Part shown: positions 37,301 to 51,100 of the stretch, piece by piece
How positions within the stretch are numbered: position 1 is the first letter of the stretch
Layout: each line of letters opens with the position of its first letter
Source: Myxocyprinus asiaticus
Taxonomy: Eukaryota > Chordata > Actinopteri > Cypriniformes > Catostomidae
Direction: 5' to 3'
Assembly (NCBI RefSeq): GCF_019703515.2
Contig: NC_059349.1
Coordinates: forward strand, 25,664,744-25,728,743
Length of the DNA stretch: 64,000 bases
Position numbers and translations under genes: made by a program
The notes under the pieces: generated by a model
Databases searched by the model: none
What the model was told of the DNA's origin: nothing
Seen by the model: the letters and a program-made list of their open reading frames with translations, nothing else

Positions 37301-39105
37301 GTTGAATCCACTTCTGACTGATTGAATTTTAAGTGTATGTAATCCAAAGGTTGTGTTTCAAACATCCATTTGGCTGTTCTCACATCACCTGTCATGTCTT
37401 CTTGCCTTGTAATGCCTTTGATGACCTCTATTTTTTCATTACCTTCTTCAAACTGGTCTAAAGGTTTTGTCTCAAACATCAATTTGTAGTTCTGTACATT
37501 CCCTTTTATGCATTCTTCTCGACTGACAGTTGTTACCTCATGGAAATTTCCAGCACAGTCCTTAATTGCATACAATGGTGTGGTTTCGAACAGTGAACGG
37601 TTGCTTTTGACATCCCCAGCAATAATGCCATTGACTTGAGTTTGTGTATTCTCAGAGTCAGAGATGTGACTAAGAGGTATGGTTTCAAACAGATTCTTGA
37701 AAGTCTTTACATCTCCTCTCTCTTCTTCTTCAACTTTGCTCCCTCTGTCAAGTGTCATTTTACATGCACCGATCTTCTCAAATTTCTGCTTTTTGTCTTT
37801 AACCTCTCCTTTTTCATTGCTCAACACCACAACTTTTGTGAGTTGTCCCACTTCATAGCTGTCTTTCAGAGTGTCCATGGGCTGTGTTTCAAAAAGCCAT
37901 AGGGTGGATTCTACATTTCCTCCAACAACTGCCTCCTTCTCCAAGCTTTCACCCATGGACTCTCCTTTAAGTGATGATAGGGGCTGGTTTTCAAAAAGCT
38001 TTAGTGTGTTATGAACATCTGTTTCCCCCGAGAAGTCCTCCACAGTTCCTTGGAACTTTTGTTCTTCCACAACACCTTCATGAATTGCATCAAGTGGCTG
38101 GGTCTCGAACATCCATCTCTTCTTTTCAAAACCACACTTCTGGGCTTCCTCAAGTGAGATCCCCCGAATGATTTGCACACCATTTGTTCCTTTATTAATG
38201 AGATCCAACGGTTGAGTTTCGAACAGCCAACGTGCTGTTTTGAAGTTACTGCTCTGGATTTCCTCTCTACAAATTGACTTTATCTCATGGATATTGCCAC
38301 TGATATCCCTAAGTGCACAACAGGGATCTGCTTGGAAGAGCTTGACAGTTTTTTTCACATCTCCTTTATTTTCCTGGAGTTCTGATTTCAGTGTTAGGAA
38401 ATGCTGATCTTCAACAGAACAGCAGCGGCCTAAGGCATCCAATGGCTTGGATTCAAACAGGAGATGTGCACCTCTCACATCTCCCTTCTGAATAGGTTCC
38501 TTCAGTACAACCTCCACAAATTCCTCATCCTCCATTTTTGACCTACTGATTGAATCTAGATGCTGCGTCTCAAATAACCAGGTGGCTGCGCGAACATCTC
38601 CTTTAACTAGACCCGGTCTCTCACCAACTGTTGTGTGTTGACTGTTCAACGTTGAATGCTCAAACAAGGAGGATTTTCCCCTCACATCCCCACCATGAAG
38701 AGTTTCCTCATCAAGTAATTTTTTAGTTTCATGCGGGCCTCCAATATTGTCAAGTGTCCAGTTCTCAAATATCCAACGCATTGATTGGACCTCTCCCTGA
38801 TATGCTGTATCTACTGCTTGGGGGTTTATTGCTTCTATCAGTTCATCATCTACAACATCATCAAAATTCTTCCTCAGTTCGGGATGAATGTGTTTAAAAA
38901 GCCGTTTCAGTTCACTTTTTTGTCGTTGCTGGTAAAACTCTGTGAATGTTTCTTTTGGTGGTGGCACAGGAAGGACGTTCTGACTTAGATCCTGCTGAAC
39001 TGACACCAGAACCTGAGGTCTTGGTAGTGGTGGTAGAGGGGGAGGTAAATCATCATCTCCACTGGCTGCATTTGCCACTTTTATCTCTTTGGCTACTTCT
39101 GCCAT
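34237..39105 (-). CDS. xirp1: Xin gene giant exon (actin-binding repeats)
   Basis: One uninterrupted frame of 1622 codons after the acceptor CTTTGTATCCAAG directly before an in-phase ATG. It could therefore also be an alternative start. Twenty-six units of the 16-residue Xin repeat lie between about 38796 and 35920; typical ones are TARWLFETQPLDLI, SARWKFETQPLDSF and STTWLFETTPLDKI. Linkers such as EEIVRGDV separate them. The repeats bind and cross-link actin filaments. The tail end reads SINILK then an off-frame GITRQQC, replacing the expected GDYKAAM. Confidence 0.9.
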   Translation of the reverse strand: MAEVAKEIKVANAASGDDDLPPPLPPLPRPQVLVSVQQDLSQNVLPVPPPKETFTEFYQQRQKSELKRLFKHIHPELRKNFDDVVDDELIEAINPQAVDTAYQGEVQSMRWIFENWTLDNIGGPHETKKLLDEETLHGGDVRGKSSLFEHSTLNSQHTTVGERPGLVKGDVRAATWLFETQHLDSISRSKMEDEEFVEVVLKEPIQKGDVRGAHLLFESKPLDALGRCCSVEDQHFLTLKSELQENKGDVKKTVKLFQADPCCALRDISGNIHEIKSICREEIQSSNFKTARWLFETQPLDLINKGTNGVQIIRGISLEEAQKCGFEKKRWMFETQPLDAIHEGVVEEQKFQGTVEDFSGETDVHNTLKLFENQPLSSLKGESMGESLEKEAVVGGNVESTLWLFETQPMDTLKDSYEVGQLTKVVVLSNEKGEVKDKKQKFEKIGACKMTLDRGSKVEEEERGDVKTFKNLFETIPLSHISDSENTQTQVNGIIAGDVKSNRSLFETTPLYAIKDCAGNFHEVTTVSREECIKGNVQNYKLMFETKPLDQFEEGNEKIEVIKGITRQEDMTGDVRTAKWMFETQPLDYIHLKFNQSEVDSTVPHEKLQKGNVKTCKWLFETQPMDILYDKSERNQDVQVVPKANVKSHTWLFETQPLDNIKDKEEFSLKLCSTVQEDVKSDVNVKTVKHLFETETLDRITKRTDSVQNIRYVSQVDVQSGDVSHVKEIFESKSLDEIGSKCINESNVEEQNKEIQSGSVHKFTWLFENQPICDISEKEDGITRSVNDVEGGDVGGKKFIFETFSLDKIQDKNQLLEHQSMSVEKLMSGSDNVKSSTMLFESQPLYAIRDKDGQFHEVTTVRKEEMVRGDVRGARWMFETKPIDTIQADKEIYVIRAVTQEDVLKGDVKSARWKFETQPLDSFTPCEGPSVRVVEDIGHGQNVQQSKQLFETEKLAQNKYVRMVSVTDVQQGDVRTSTWLFENQPIDTLKGEPHEQNTLKTVHREDNTKGDVKRCTWLFESQSLDKIKNNESTEEFVSKEEIPKADVKSTTWLFETTPLDKITVESVTDILYRLCHNSFIHSNGIIIQAYDYKYVNMAKYQFVNNMDPKVQNEEVVEGNIRNIMLQLLFRPNLKSKVVLLKEDEQGKVHSTVLEIPFQQSGSAENPNAECKTQEAVKIIENLLVQQKTIKTGLIMQESEGGQPEMTVYSLLCQRSMATESHDVTRGDVKSTIGSLLATVHSQQTKASCRLEENERGNVDLYRNCIEKGDLYYLKGLQQELSEEPTCSWKEEIEIVQGDVKEAKKHLNQQREQVERTILDVVPGDVKSVKKIFSEACTDLAVGNGVPKEEIIRGNVLSAKQQLGEALKQPFMVQKEEIVSGDIKASLESLERAKQQSMYLEREVIVPGTIYDLNVEAQEMCLDDNERKIMKDEIISGDVKAAKMSLERAKNQSIRVEREPVTPGKLCNLNDDLNESSQEQNTSTVQQSTTSSSSNQRITTTFRKVSDTEKDQRSTERVCHQNEVGRREDAIGASTDNSSVGLDINPQLSEIESEIIRGDVKAAIQSLQCAATEQRSVDREEIVRGNMQETLQSLERSSINILKGITRQQCYIENLDSLTHIAK

Positions 39106-42100
39106 CTTGGATACAAAGAAGAAGTATGTATGAAGGCTCAAGTCACTCTCCATAATGCAATGAATTAAACTGCCATAACTGTAAATTATTCATTAAAAAC
39201 TTAAATGAAATAATATGTTAGTATCTAAAATGTTAGCTAGTAGCATTTACATTTAAAGCCATACTTTACCTGTTAGAGTTCAGCAGGGAATGGCTGGTTT
39301 AGTTCACTGCACACCAACCCAATGTAAGTGAGTCTTCACTCCATTCATGAGAGTTCTTTCTTGTTAGTACAAAATTCATACTCCATAACAAATACAGTTT
39401 CACATTTCCAAACCTTATTCTCTGTGAGAAAGCTTGAGAGGTTATGTTGTATGTATTTTGAAAGTACGGAACAGTTAATCATGTAATTCTTGTCATTTTT
39501 GCTTATATACAGTATATACTTTTAAAGTCTTATTATACTTTTTCTCTTTTAAAGGAATAGGAATTTCAGAAAATATAAATTTTTTCATCAATTACTGTAC
39601 ACACCCTCATGTTGTTCCATATGACTTTCTTCTGAGGAATACAAAAGATGTTTGGCAGAATATTTTTTTTTTCAAAATTGTATGAAAAAAAGATGCCATG
39701 AAAGTGAATGCTGACAGAGACTAACATTCTGCCTAATATCTCCTTTTGTGTTACCGAGAAAAAATGAAAGTCATACAGGTTTGTAACAACATGAGGGTGA
39801 TTACATTTTGACAACATTTTTAATGTGTATTTTACTTAAGATAGTGAAATGAAACAAGAATATGAAATGCAGGAATATCTAAATCTTTATTGTGATTTTG
39901 AAGATGTTGTGAGGGAAGTTACAAATAAACTACAAATTGTTTAATGCCTTGCATTTTATATATGTGATTATTACCAAAATGTTCTTTCAGATTAAAGGCC
40001 CCGATATCCTTCCAGAGAAGTTCAGTGGTAAAAAGAAGTTCTAAACAGCCAAGCAACGGTATATTGTTTGCGAACATTCAGACTCCCACCACACTGCTGT
40101 GGGAGGTGTTTAGAGGAGCATTTAAATATGAATGAATGAATGAATGATATGAGAAAAACCTTAATTAATGTGACATTAAAATGTGTTATCAATGACTTTA
40201 TGTCTCATTCTCTGAGTAGAATTCACATACGATCAGTAAAAGAAGTTTTTTTAACCACTCGATGATCATTTAAAGTAATATTTATATCAGAGGCTATTTA
40301 GCAAAGACGTGCCACTTCTATTAAAATTAATGGTAGAAATTGGAACCCCCAACGGTCCAAGGATGTAGAAAGGAAGTCCCACCCTACAGATAAAAGAGCA
40401 ATCATTTTTTAGATATAGACTTCGCCTGTCAATCAACTCAAGAACGCGCATGCATATTAGCTATATAAGCCGGGAAAATTGTGTTTTTTAAAAAAAGAAA
40501 AGGTAAAGGTTTGGTGCTTTTTTAAAAGGTAAAGAAGCACAATTTATGATTCCAATGTTGTCAGATTTTACTGCTGGTTTAAAATATGTTCTTTGATCTT
40601 AATCTTGACCAACCGTTTTTTAGATTTCGGTGTTTCCGAGCTCCACTTTCATGACTGAAAATAGCTTAGCAAAGCGTTCCAAAGAAAGCCGCCAGTGGAC
40701 TGACTTGCTAGAAAGACTTTGATATATATGTAGTAGAAAATGTTTAATTACTCTAGTTTACATTTTGAATTCATGACGCTAATGCACGAACACGTGGCCA
40801 TAATATGCGTCGGTTACACTGTTATTGTAATTTATGATGACACTGATATTACTGCAAAGATGAGTGTATGAGTGTATAAAAGTGTTCATGTGCAGAATAA
40901 AGACAAAAGAATGATGAAAGGCAAATATTACTTTGGGCAGATATGTGAATGGCTTTCGCTGCAGATGTCACATAAGTGAATGGGCACTTGAGAGTATTGT
41001 AGATTTGATTCCTTTTGTAAACTAAGTAAAGAAAAAAAATCGCATAACATGGTCTTGGAAAATGTCTCTAAGCAAACGATCAAACAGATGTAGGTAAATT
41101 TGAACCAGCTCGCTAAAAACTCTGCACACCAGTGTGTTCATGTTGACTGAACTTGACTGACTGAACAATGTAAACAAAATTATCTGTCTGCTTCAAGGTA
41201 GGTGGAGCTCCAGGTCAACCTACCGACGATGTTAGAAGATGTTTAGGAGTCGGTAAGAATTTTTCCTGAAAGTTCGCCCAGACGAGCTGTTACGAACCAC
41301 TGAAACGGATGCAAAACACCTTCTTTTTGGCCAGATTTTGTACTAAATGACACCACACCTGATCGTTCTTTGATTTCGTATAAAGTATATCGGGGGAACA
41401 TGAAGTAAAAAAGTTGATTTGTTCCTTACTTTGCTTTCATTGTGTCACAAATCATTTTATTCAAATTATTAAGACCATGTTTTTTTTTTTTTTTGTAACC
41501 ATGACTGTGATTTTGATATAATTATGGTTTGTTTACTAATGGCAATTTATGATCCTGCTACTAGTATTGAAATATGGTAATAAAGAAACCATATAATTTA
41601 GAAAAAATTATTGTTGCTTTTCCATGGAAGTTTTATAATAAGTATTATACTAGTATTATACTATACTATTATTTTCACTATATTTTTCTAAAATAGTCAC
41701 ACAACACTCATTAGCATTAGTAATTAGTCACACAGCAGGCTCTTATAATTATCCTTATTTTGAAAGTCATCCCAAACTGTTGTTCATACCTTGCTTTGTT
41801 TCTTCCTTCCACTTGAGACAAAGTGTTCTTGGATCACACTGCCCTGAGTAAGAATTATGAACATTGACTGATTATATGAATAATTAATTATCTCTTATCA
41901 AAATGCATTTCATAACACATCACTTATTCAGTGACTTAAGATAATTCTGGCCAACAAAGGAATTGAGAGACTTGTGTACTGTAAAATAAGCCTATACCAG
42001 AGTTCACAGCATTGCATGCATTTGTGTCATCCAGTCTGAGCACTCGACCTTAAGGCCATATGTAGATGCCTGTCTGGTGTGAGTGATATGATTGATGCAG

Positions 42101-45100
42101 TGGACACTCACTTGCTGTTCGGTAAATCCTGAGAAGTCTGCAGCTGCTACCTTTGACAGGTAAAGGGCAGATCTGTCTTTCACAGTCGGGGTAGGAGAGT
42201 ATGTGTATGTCTGTTTGTATTCTTGATAGGAAGATTCTTTCAGGTCTGCCTTAAAACGTCTCTTCTCATCTAATTTATACAAGGAACAAAAATTATTACA
42301 AAACTACAATCAAAAATGATTTATAACTTAAAGGTAAAGTGTGAAATTTATTTTGTGAAACGGAATTGCAAAAGTAATGACTGGGTTTAAATAGACAATC
42401 TGATCCCAAAACCCCACCCCAAATTCACGCCATTGGTTGAGCCAAAGTTGCGTTTAATTAATTCTTATTGATCCAAATATAAAGATATGTAAAAAAAAAA
42501 TAAAATACATGCTCGGGGCTCTTCAAACATTACTATTGTGGTCCATAATCCACCTTGGAAAAACAAGAACTGGGCTAGAAATAAGACAAGTGTGACCTGA
42601 CCTAGTTTCTTGGCCATCTAGTGGATCTGTGAACAGATTCATTGATAGTGGTTTATATATAGAGTGGAACTGGTGTTGGTGTGCTTTTTATCTGTGGGCT
42701 ATTATTATGCCTCAAAAGCCTTTGGAAACTATTTAGTCAGAAACAGTATATGGTTGTGTAATTAAAAGACATTTGGCTATAATAAACAAATTCAAAATCA
42801 GGACAATTGCGAGAAGCAGTAGTCTGTTTACATCTCAGATGTATCCCTTGTCTGCATTCAGTATACAAACATACAATATTGCAATTGTATTGGATTTCTT
42901 GGCACTGCATCTAACTAACCAAAATAATGGCCTGCATGCCATTGTAAAATGTGAAAAAAGAGCAAATGGAGTCTGTGTGACCCCTTTTTAAGGGTTCTCA
43001 TTCTCAGTGGACAAAACATTCTGTGACAAAGCTTCTCTGATTCAGGATTGTGATCTTTGCCTTTTGAAGGACATAATTGTATAGTTTTGCCAACATAATT
43101 ATGAAGGTTTGCCTTCAAAATTGTTATCTTATAATATAGCAAGACATTAAATAAAAAAAAGGTTGATCAGATATCATAGCTTCAGAATACACATAAAAAA
43201 ATGAAAAGAAATCTAGTTTTTAGTTGCTACCCTTTTTTTCTTATCAAACGATTAAAAACCTCTGATGTGTGCTAGACGTGATCTGCGTTTCAGAATGCTG
43301 AATTGGAGCAGATCAAGTATAAACACTGGTGTAATGTGATGTAATTACCGTTCGGAACAGCAAACAATAAACATGGCAACTGTTTTATAGCTTTCAAGGC
43401 CCAGTCACAACAAAAGCTTTCCCTCTGTAGAGCATTTAAGCATCTCTGCCAGAGATCAGGAGCACTAGCTAGCAGCATAGGTCTGTCAGCTGTAACTAAT
43501 GACTATTTTCGAGCATACCTTGTTTTTCACACTGTAAGCTCTCATGGGACAAAAGGATAGGGCCCATCACTGGCGCCACTCACGAGTCTGGGCTTAAAGC
43601 GTTTGCATAGCTGGATGAGCACACAGAATAACAGTGCCGAACAATACTAATGTCCAGCTAGACGTTACATTTTGCAGAAAGAGATAGACCTATCATCACA
43701 CTGTTTACAAGTCTGGAATATTTTGCTCTCTGATTTGTAATAAAGTACCTTGTCAAGGGAAAATATTCAATTTTAAAAAGCAGCAGCAAAACATTTTATT
43801 CTATGGACTACAAATATTAGGTGTTAAGTTCCCCTTGATTTTTATGCCATTGTCATGTGATGAAAGTGCCTGACTAATTTGACATAAATGGTGTAATCAA
43901 GTTAATAGACTGCAGGAATTGTAAAATATGGTTATGTACTTCATCAAAGGCCTTTGCCGATAGTTATCCTATTGCCAATGGGTATTTCACAATTGTTTAA
44001 TTTAGAAATGGGTCCAACCACAGAAACTTTTATTTACACCTGTAATACAATTAATTAAGTAGCTTAAATATGTACACTCACTGATTATACCAATAAAAAG
44101 TACTTATTCATGTGATTATCTAATCAGCCAATCACGGCAGTTCTGCTGATGGAAATGATAAGCGAGGTCAACAGAGAATGGCCAGACTGGTTTGAGCTGA
44201 CAGAAAGGCTACAGTAACTCAGATAACCACTCTGTACAACTGTAGTGGCAGAATAGCATCTCAGAATGATCAACACATCGAACCTTGATGGGCTACAACA
44301 GCAGAAGACCATGTAGGGCACTTTATAAGGACCATAGAGTTCCTAATAAAGTGCTCAGTGAGTGTATATTTAAAGAGTATCATGTCAGCTGAATAAAGGT
44401 TTCACAGAGGCCAACGCCCATTCATAGCTATTCAGGAGCAGTCCTCACAGAGCAGTAATGGAGGGCACAGCCATAGTGTCCTAGAATGCAAGTGCTTTTG
44501 TACTGCTGACAGCTGTCCAAATTATTGTAATATGCAGTTGGTATTTATTCCCTTCAGCTGTCTTTCTTAGTTTCCTGTGAGCACTCAAAGGATGTTAAAA
44601 CAATGAAAACTTAAAACCACTACTTAAAATAGGCTAGTATCAACAAAGGCATTTTTAGCTGACCCCTGAGGTGTGTGAAGATAATTATGTACATTTTTTT
44701 ACCAAACAAAGAAAAAAAAAATTCTTCTTCAATTAAACAAGATTCACCACTGCATTTCCAATTATTTGATTCCAGGTGATGCATTCAATTTCTATGCTAC
44801 TGTTTGGTTGTAAGTCCCTGTAGTTAATGTATGTATTTTGTATTTATTACATACCTAGAAAGATCACCTTTAATATTGATGGAAAATTTAATTGAGGAGC
44901 ATTTATAAAAACAATTCCCAGTTATAAAAATTGTACTTACAACAATTTTTGACCAATAAATGTACATGATTTATTCATGAACTTTCCAATAATTTGTGTT
45001 TCCCTGAACAAGGATTTTAAAAAAATCTTTCAGATTCAGACCACTTCGCTAATAAATAATTTAGACTAATTTTTAAGAACCGGCTCAAAAGAATAATTCA

Positions 45101-48100
45101 CTCACAAATCATACATCACTTATGGCTTGCGAGCAAATTTCACCTGCTGTACATTTTGTGTTATGATCATTATATAAGAATAAATGTATGAATTTCCATG
45201 ACTTTTCCAGCCTTGAAAAACACAATTTTAAAGTTCCCTAGTGTTTCAGGTTTTCCATGACTGTGGGAACCCTTTTCATAAACATCCTTGTTTTTAAAGC
45301 TCAGGTTTAATCAGAGCATAAATTATGTCCTAATCACTGTAATTACTGTACATTTTGTGTTATTTTCATTTTTTAAGAATGCAAGTCCCTCAACATCAAT
45401 GGATCATTTATATTAAATTCCCAGGCACTGGTTTGAGTCATAGACAACAATAAGAGCCCACATCACTTGACTATAATAATGGAATGCTTTCCAAATCAAA
45501 ATTTAGACTGAAATAAGATTTAGTCTGTTATATCAAAGATAAATGAATATTAATTCACAGGCCTCTTTACACACTGAATACTGTACTCACAGACAATAAA
45601 TTGCTGGCTGCTTCTTGCTGGCAGGTCTTACTGCCCTTAAAAGTTTCCGGTTGAGTCTTTTATATTTCCCTATATGATGTCTTGTCAGCTTGTCTGTGTG
45701 AGTGCTCCTCTCACTCTCTTGTACCCTGTTCTCTGATGCTGTCTGTAGCGGTAGTCCTCTCTCACTCTGTGCTTGTCTCTGGCCCTCTCTAATGGATGAC
45801 AGCTGATTTTTATCACTGTTCACTGTGGAGCAGGGATGAGGCCAGCCTGCTATTTTGGAACCATTATGGGTGGTATTCCACATGCCTGAGTCAATCAGGG
45901 CTTCTGGAAGTGACTGGGGTACAAGGAACCCCCATGAGCATAATTACTACTATGACCACATTAGCCACTCGCTCATCAGTGACACAGATTTGCTTCCTCA
46001 TGTCATCAAATGTTTCCAAGGTATTGAGAAATAAATGTATTGAATGACAGGGCTTGACATTAACACTTGTCCACTTGTCCGGGACAAGTGAATATTTGAA
46101 GGGGCAAGTGAAAGAGAATTGTACTTGCCCAACCGGACAAGCAGACTGATTAAAATGTAAATAACAAAAAAATAACAAGCTATATTTGTGATAGCCTAGG
46201 CCTGTGTAACTTATTAGAAAATTCATATTCTTATTCTGCTGTTGAAATTAATCCAAAGCACGTAATTTTATAATTCGCAAGTGATCTAGTAACATCTGCG
46301 CCCTGTTTGATTGACAGGCAGCGTATGTGTGTGTGCTGAACATGCTCGGCTAATGCGCGCCTGAACGGTTAAATACATTTCAAAATTCTGCCAAAATGCC
46401 CGTCTTGGTTCATGTAAACACAGAGAGTGATGTCTAAAGTGAACGGAAACAGCGGAGAAAAAAACGGATTTGTATTAAAATGTCGGACTTATAGGTATAA
46501 ATGTAAGCTAATAGACCTGCTGCTGTCTAGTGTAGTGTGTCATTGTAATAATCAAACAACCATAACAAGAAAATACTCACTGCTCTTGACTGAATAACTT
46601 TAGTAGCTTTAAAAATTAAGAATGTATTTGTTGGGCCTCATGTATTCAGATAGAAGACAAAGGCAGGCCTAATACAGTCGTAAAAACCTAACTCAAGCCC
46701 CCACCTTCCAAGTCGTAACTCAAACAAAGGGAGTCCAAAACAGACTACAAATCCATGAAGCCTTGCTCACTAAAGGATCGAACTCTTAACTCCTATTGGA
46801 TGAGGCACACAACAGAACGTCCCTCAAACATGACATCATCAGGAGTTGAAATACCTCTGAAATGTTTCGTGAGTTGCTTCCAGCGACTTTGCTTGCAGTG
46901 TGTGGACGCAGCTCTTCGCTGCTCTCAGGTGCAACCTCGTGGCACAAGTAAGTAACGTCCGACTTGAAACCGTAGCCATACAATCTCCATCTTGCTGGAC
47001 GAGCTAAGATTACTCTGTGTTCAACCGAACACTCTAACGGATCCAAAGGAGACCACCGAGCAATTCGCATCTTCATCCGTTTGCCTACAGAAGTGAAGAG
47101 ATTAAAGATTTCTCTTCCATCTTCAATCAAGTCGACATTTCTGAGTTCTCCGCCAGCCCGCCGAGAATCAACAGCCGTACCGCCCGCCGACAGAGCGAGG
47201 AAACGGCCTCCCGTCATCACCCGAGCCTCAAGGAACCGGGTCAGAGTTAAAGGACGGAGGAAAACACATTCTACCTGTGTCCTCATGCGATTCAAGTAAG
47301 AGGATTACATCTGGGCAGAGATAGAATATTATAGTGTGTTATCCTTGTGTTTCAAGGTTTTTGCTTGTACAGTTTACGGACCGCCATGTCCGCTCATTAT
47401 TAATACTCAGGGTATTAATTATCACAATTTTGTTTTGCTGTATTATGGTCCAACCAAATTGGATTGTTGTGCAATTTCGCTATCGCGGGTGAGACCGCAA
47501 CCGAGTTCATCCATTAAAGAGTCAAATAACGCGGGACTGTTTACGAGCCGTCCACCACGTCTCTGAGCGATGAACTAAACAGCTGTTTTCTCTCCCACGA
47601 TCGCGAAATCAGCTTTAGAGCTGTCACTTCTCTCTCTCTCTCATACTAAACACACACTGTCTCACACACACACCTTATGTGTTATAGGATTATTTTATTT
47701 CCATATCTAATCATATCACTCTTTAGTTTGTAGCTGTAAGTCGGAAGTTTATTGACTGCATTGTATTAATTATTAATTGATATTACTGCATAAATAAACT
47801 TTGTTTATATTACAAAGAGAAGTGTTTTGGTTTGTTTTGCATACACCTGTGTCACATGCTGACGGGATGTCAGTGCTCGGATTCAAACCTTCACTCATTG
47901 TTTTTTTTTCCCGAAAATCGATATTCTTCGGATGTCGATTTTCCAAAGAAAACAATCTAATATAGAGACTGTTATACTATCTGGTTATTAGTCCCTGATT
48001 TCAGGGTGGTGCCCCGTCAATGTTAATCCTTATTAATATTCTATTGATTTTTGATAATTGATAATTATCTTTGATGATTGTTGAATTTGAATGATCAATA

Positions 48101-51100
48101 AGCTAGTGTTAATTTTAATTAATGTTTCATCGATGTTAACAATTAACAATTATCTTTGATAATTTTAAAAAGCTAACATTGATTCTCATCAATGTTCTAT
48201 TGATTTTAATAATTAATAATTATCTTTGATAATTATTAATTATTGCTAATAACCAAACTTGCTCCTAAACGTAGCACACTACATTTACTGGAGCCCCGTA
48301 TGAGGTTTTAATGAGTTAGATTCAATTGATTAATTTAAATATTAATTAATAACTACAGAAATAATTATTAATTATTTCTGATAGTAACACTGATCTAAAC
48401 AACCAGTAAAGCCCTACATATTATAATCATACAGTAAAGACCAGTAGCAGTTTTATGTTGCATTTCATTCTGAATGTTTACTTGAATACTTGATAGCCTA
48501 CTGCTGCACTGAATTTTCTTTGTATTTTTTGTTCTATTATTTTTAATATATTTCTATTCATTGCTGTTTTTTATTGTTATTTTATTACTGACCGTTTACT
48601 GGTCTTGAATAATTACTTGAATAAGAACTTGAAACCATATTAGTTAGTTTTATTATTTGTTGTGGTATTACAGCTGGTATTGAGAATCATCAAATTTCAC
48701 TACCAATAACTGAAATTTTGGTATTGTGCTAATGTAAAAACTTTATTGTACATGGTAGATCTTGCTGCAATAACATGATGAAAAAGTAGATCTCATTCCA
48801 TAGAACTATGAGCATCCCTGCTGTTAATGGTGGCGATGGAGGCTTTTCTTTATTTGACTACCATGCGTAACATAAAATAATTACCATATGACAATAGCCT
48901 CCTCCCCTACCCAGTGCAGTTTACATTTCTGTCGCAGAGAACTGAGTTGATTAAATAGGTACACTATTAAGTTGGGCATCAGTCATAATTTTAGAAAAAT
49001 ATACAACATAAACTTTGACATGTTACTTGAGCATGTAACTTAAATGTCCTTTTTTCTCTCTCTGGACAAGTAACTTTTTTACTTTGACAAGTGAATTACC
49101 AATTTACTTGTCTGGAGGACAAGCACATGACAATGCTTAATGTCAAGACCTGAATAAGTTTCAGTGGCTTTTTGGCAGATCGTTCAGAAAGAGTCTCATA
49201 TAACATTTATTTATAGCTGTTATTTATTAAAATAGGATCCAAACTGAACACTGCTAATTCAATATCATGCCCAGTGACATATGTTGAGGTGCACAGTGCT
49301 TGCTAATACATCTCAAAATAATGATGGCACTCACTAATACCATGGAGGTACTTGTGATTATTAAGGATTATGAGCTGTGCCTGTGGTAAACCATTTGATT
49401 CCCTATTGTACTATTTCAGCTTTTTTGGAGCTATTCTAAAACTATACTGTTGAAGATACAGTTGGCCTTAAACATGCTCTTTCTGTCTTTATGTTGTACA
49501 GAAAAGTGTAGATTGATTGTGGGTAACAATATAAACAAAACTTGGGGTATATTTTGACACAATATTGTATTAAATGTCCCCAAAAATTATTTGAACACTT
49601 AACTCAAACTTTATGGTATGAATTTCTTTGCATAGATGATAAAATATTAAACCAAGTGGCATCTAGAAGCAAATGATGCTGGACCTTTTCTCAGAGGTAA
49701 CTTAACTTTTCTTAGCCATTTCTGCATTACTTTTAACCAACTGCTCCCAGGGTGATTTTAAAGGGATAGTTCACCCAAAAATGAAATTCTCTCATCATTT
49801 ACTCACCCTCATGCCACCCCAGATGTGTATGACTTTCTTTCTTCTGCTGAACACAAACTAAGATTTTTAGCAGAATATCTCTGCTCCATAAAATGCAAGT
49901 GAATGGTGATCAGAAATTTAAAGCCACAAAAAGCACAGACAGTCATAGTAAAAGTAATGACTCCAGTGGTTTAATGTGTTTTTTTTACAATAAATCATAA
50001 TGTGAAAGTGAAAATGAAAGAAGAGATTTACAGCAAAAAACAACTTAAATATTGATCTGTTTCTCACCCACTCCTACTATATCACTTCTGAAGACATGAA
50101 TTCAACCACTGGAGTCAAATGGATTAATTTTATTTCAATTGTATGGACACACAGAGCTGAGATATTCTTCTAAAAATCTTTGTTTGTGTTCAGCAGAAGA
50201 AAGAAAGTCACACACATCTGGGATGGCATGAAGGTGAGTAAATGATGAGAGAATTTTCATTTTTGGGGGAACTATCCCTTAAATAGATGTAGACAATTAC
50301 CCTCAAAGTCACATAGGAATAGTGCTTGGTAGATTACTTCTGAATTGTAATCTGGTACTGATCAAAAATTACATTACTAAAATTGTAGTCAGTAAATTAT
50401 CCCTTGGGTTACATTTTTAAGGTAATCTAATCTGATTGCTTTTGGATTACTTTTGGATGAACTCCAACCTAATTCCTGTTTATTTGATATCACATGCATT
50501 TGAGTAGGATAAGCTTGTATTATTTTGACATAATGTTGGTTAAATGTAAACTGAAAAAAGCAAGCTGGAGCTGGGGGATCGGAAGACTGAGGCAGAGCTG
50601 GTAGGACTGAGGACCAAGGCGGAGCCGTAGGGATGGAGGTCCCCGGTGGAGCTGAAGGATCGGAGAGACGAGGCATAGCCAGAGGATCGGAGAGCCAAGG
50701 TGGAACCAGGTGACTGACAGACCAAGGAGGAGCTGGAGGGATGAGGGACCCCGGTAAAGCCTACAGGCTGAAGGACTGCGGTGGAGCCGAGGGAACGTAG
50801 AGCCGAGGTGATGTCAAGGGATCAACAGGCCAAGGCGGACTCCAGGGCTTGGAGGTTCTAGGCGGAGTCTGAGGTTCGAAAGTTCTCCTTGTCTGGGATA
50901 TCTCAGAGGGCGATGATCAAGCTGGTGGCTTGGGGGGAACTGGCTGATCAGGAGAACTCAGGGTGGGCACAAGGGCAGGAACCAATTCCAACTCAAATAG
51001 CCCAGTGAGAGATGGCTCTGGAATGGATGAGGCTTGCAACGCTGGCTCTTGGACGGACGAGGCTTGCAACGCTGGTTCATTGACTGTGGCAGACATGGGC

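Noticed and set aside
46786..47295. 169-codon minus-strand frame
   Set aside because: It lies in a GC-richer block inside a repeat element, has no recognisable domain and is opposed by other open frames.
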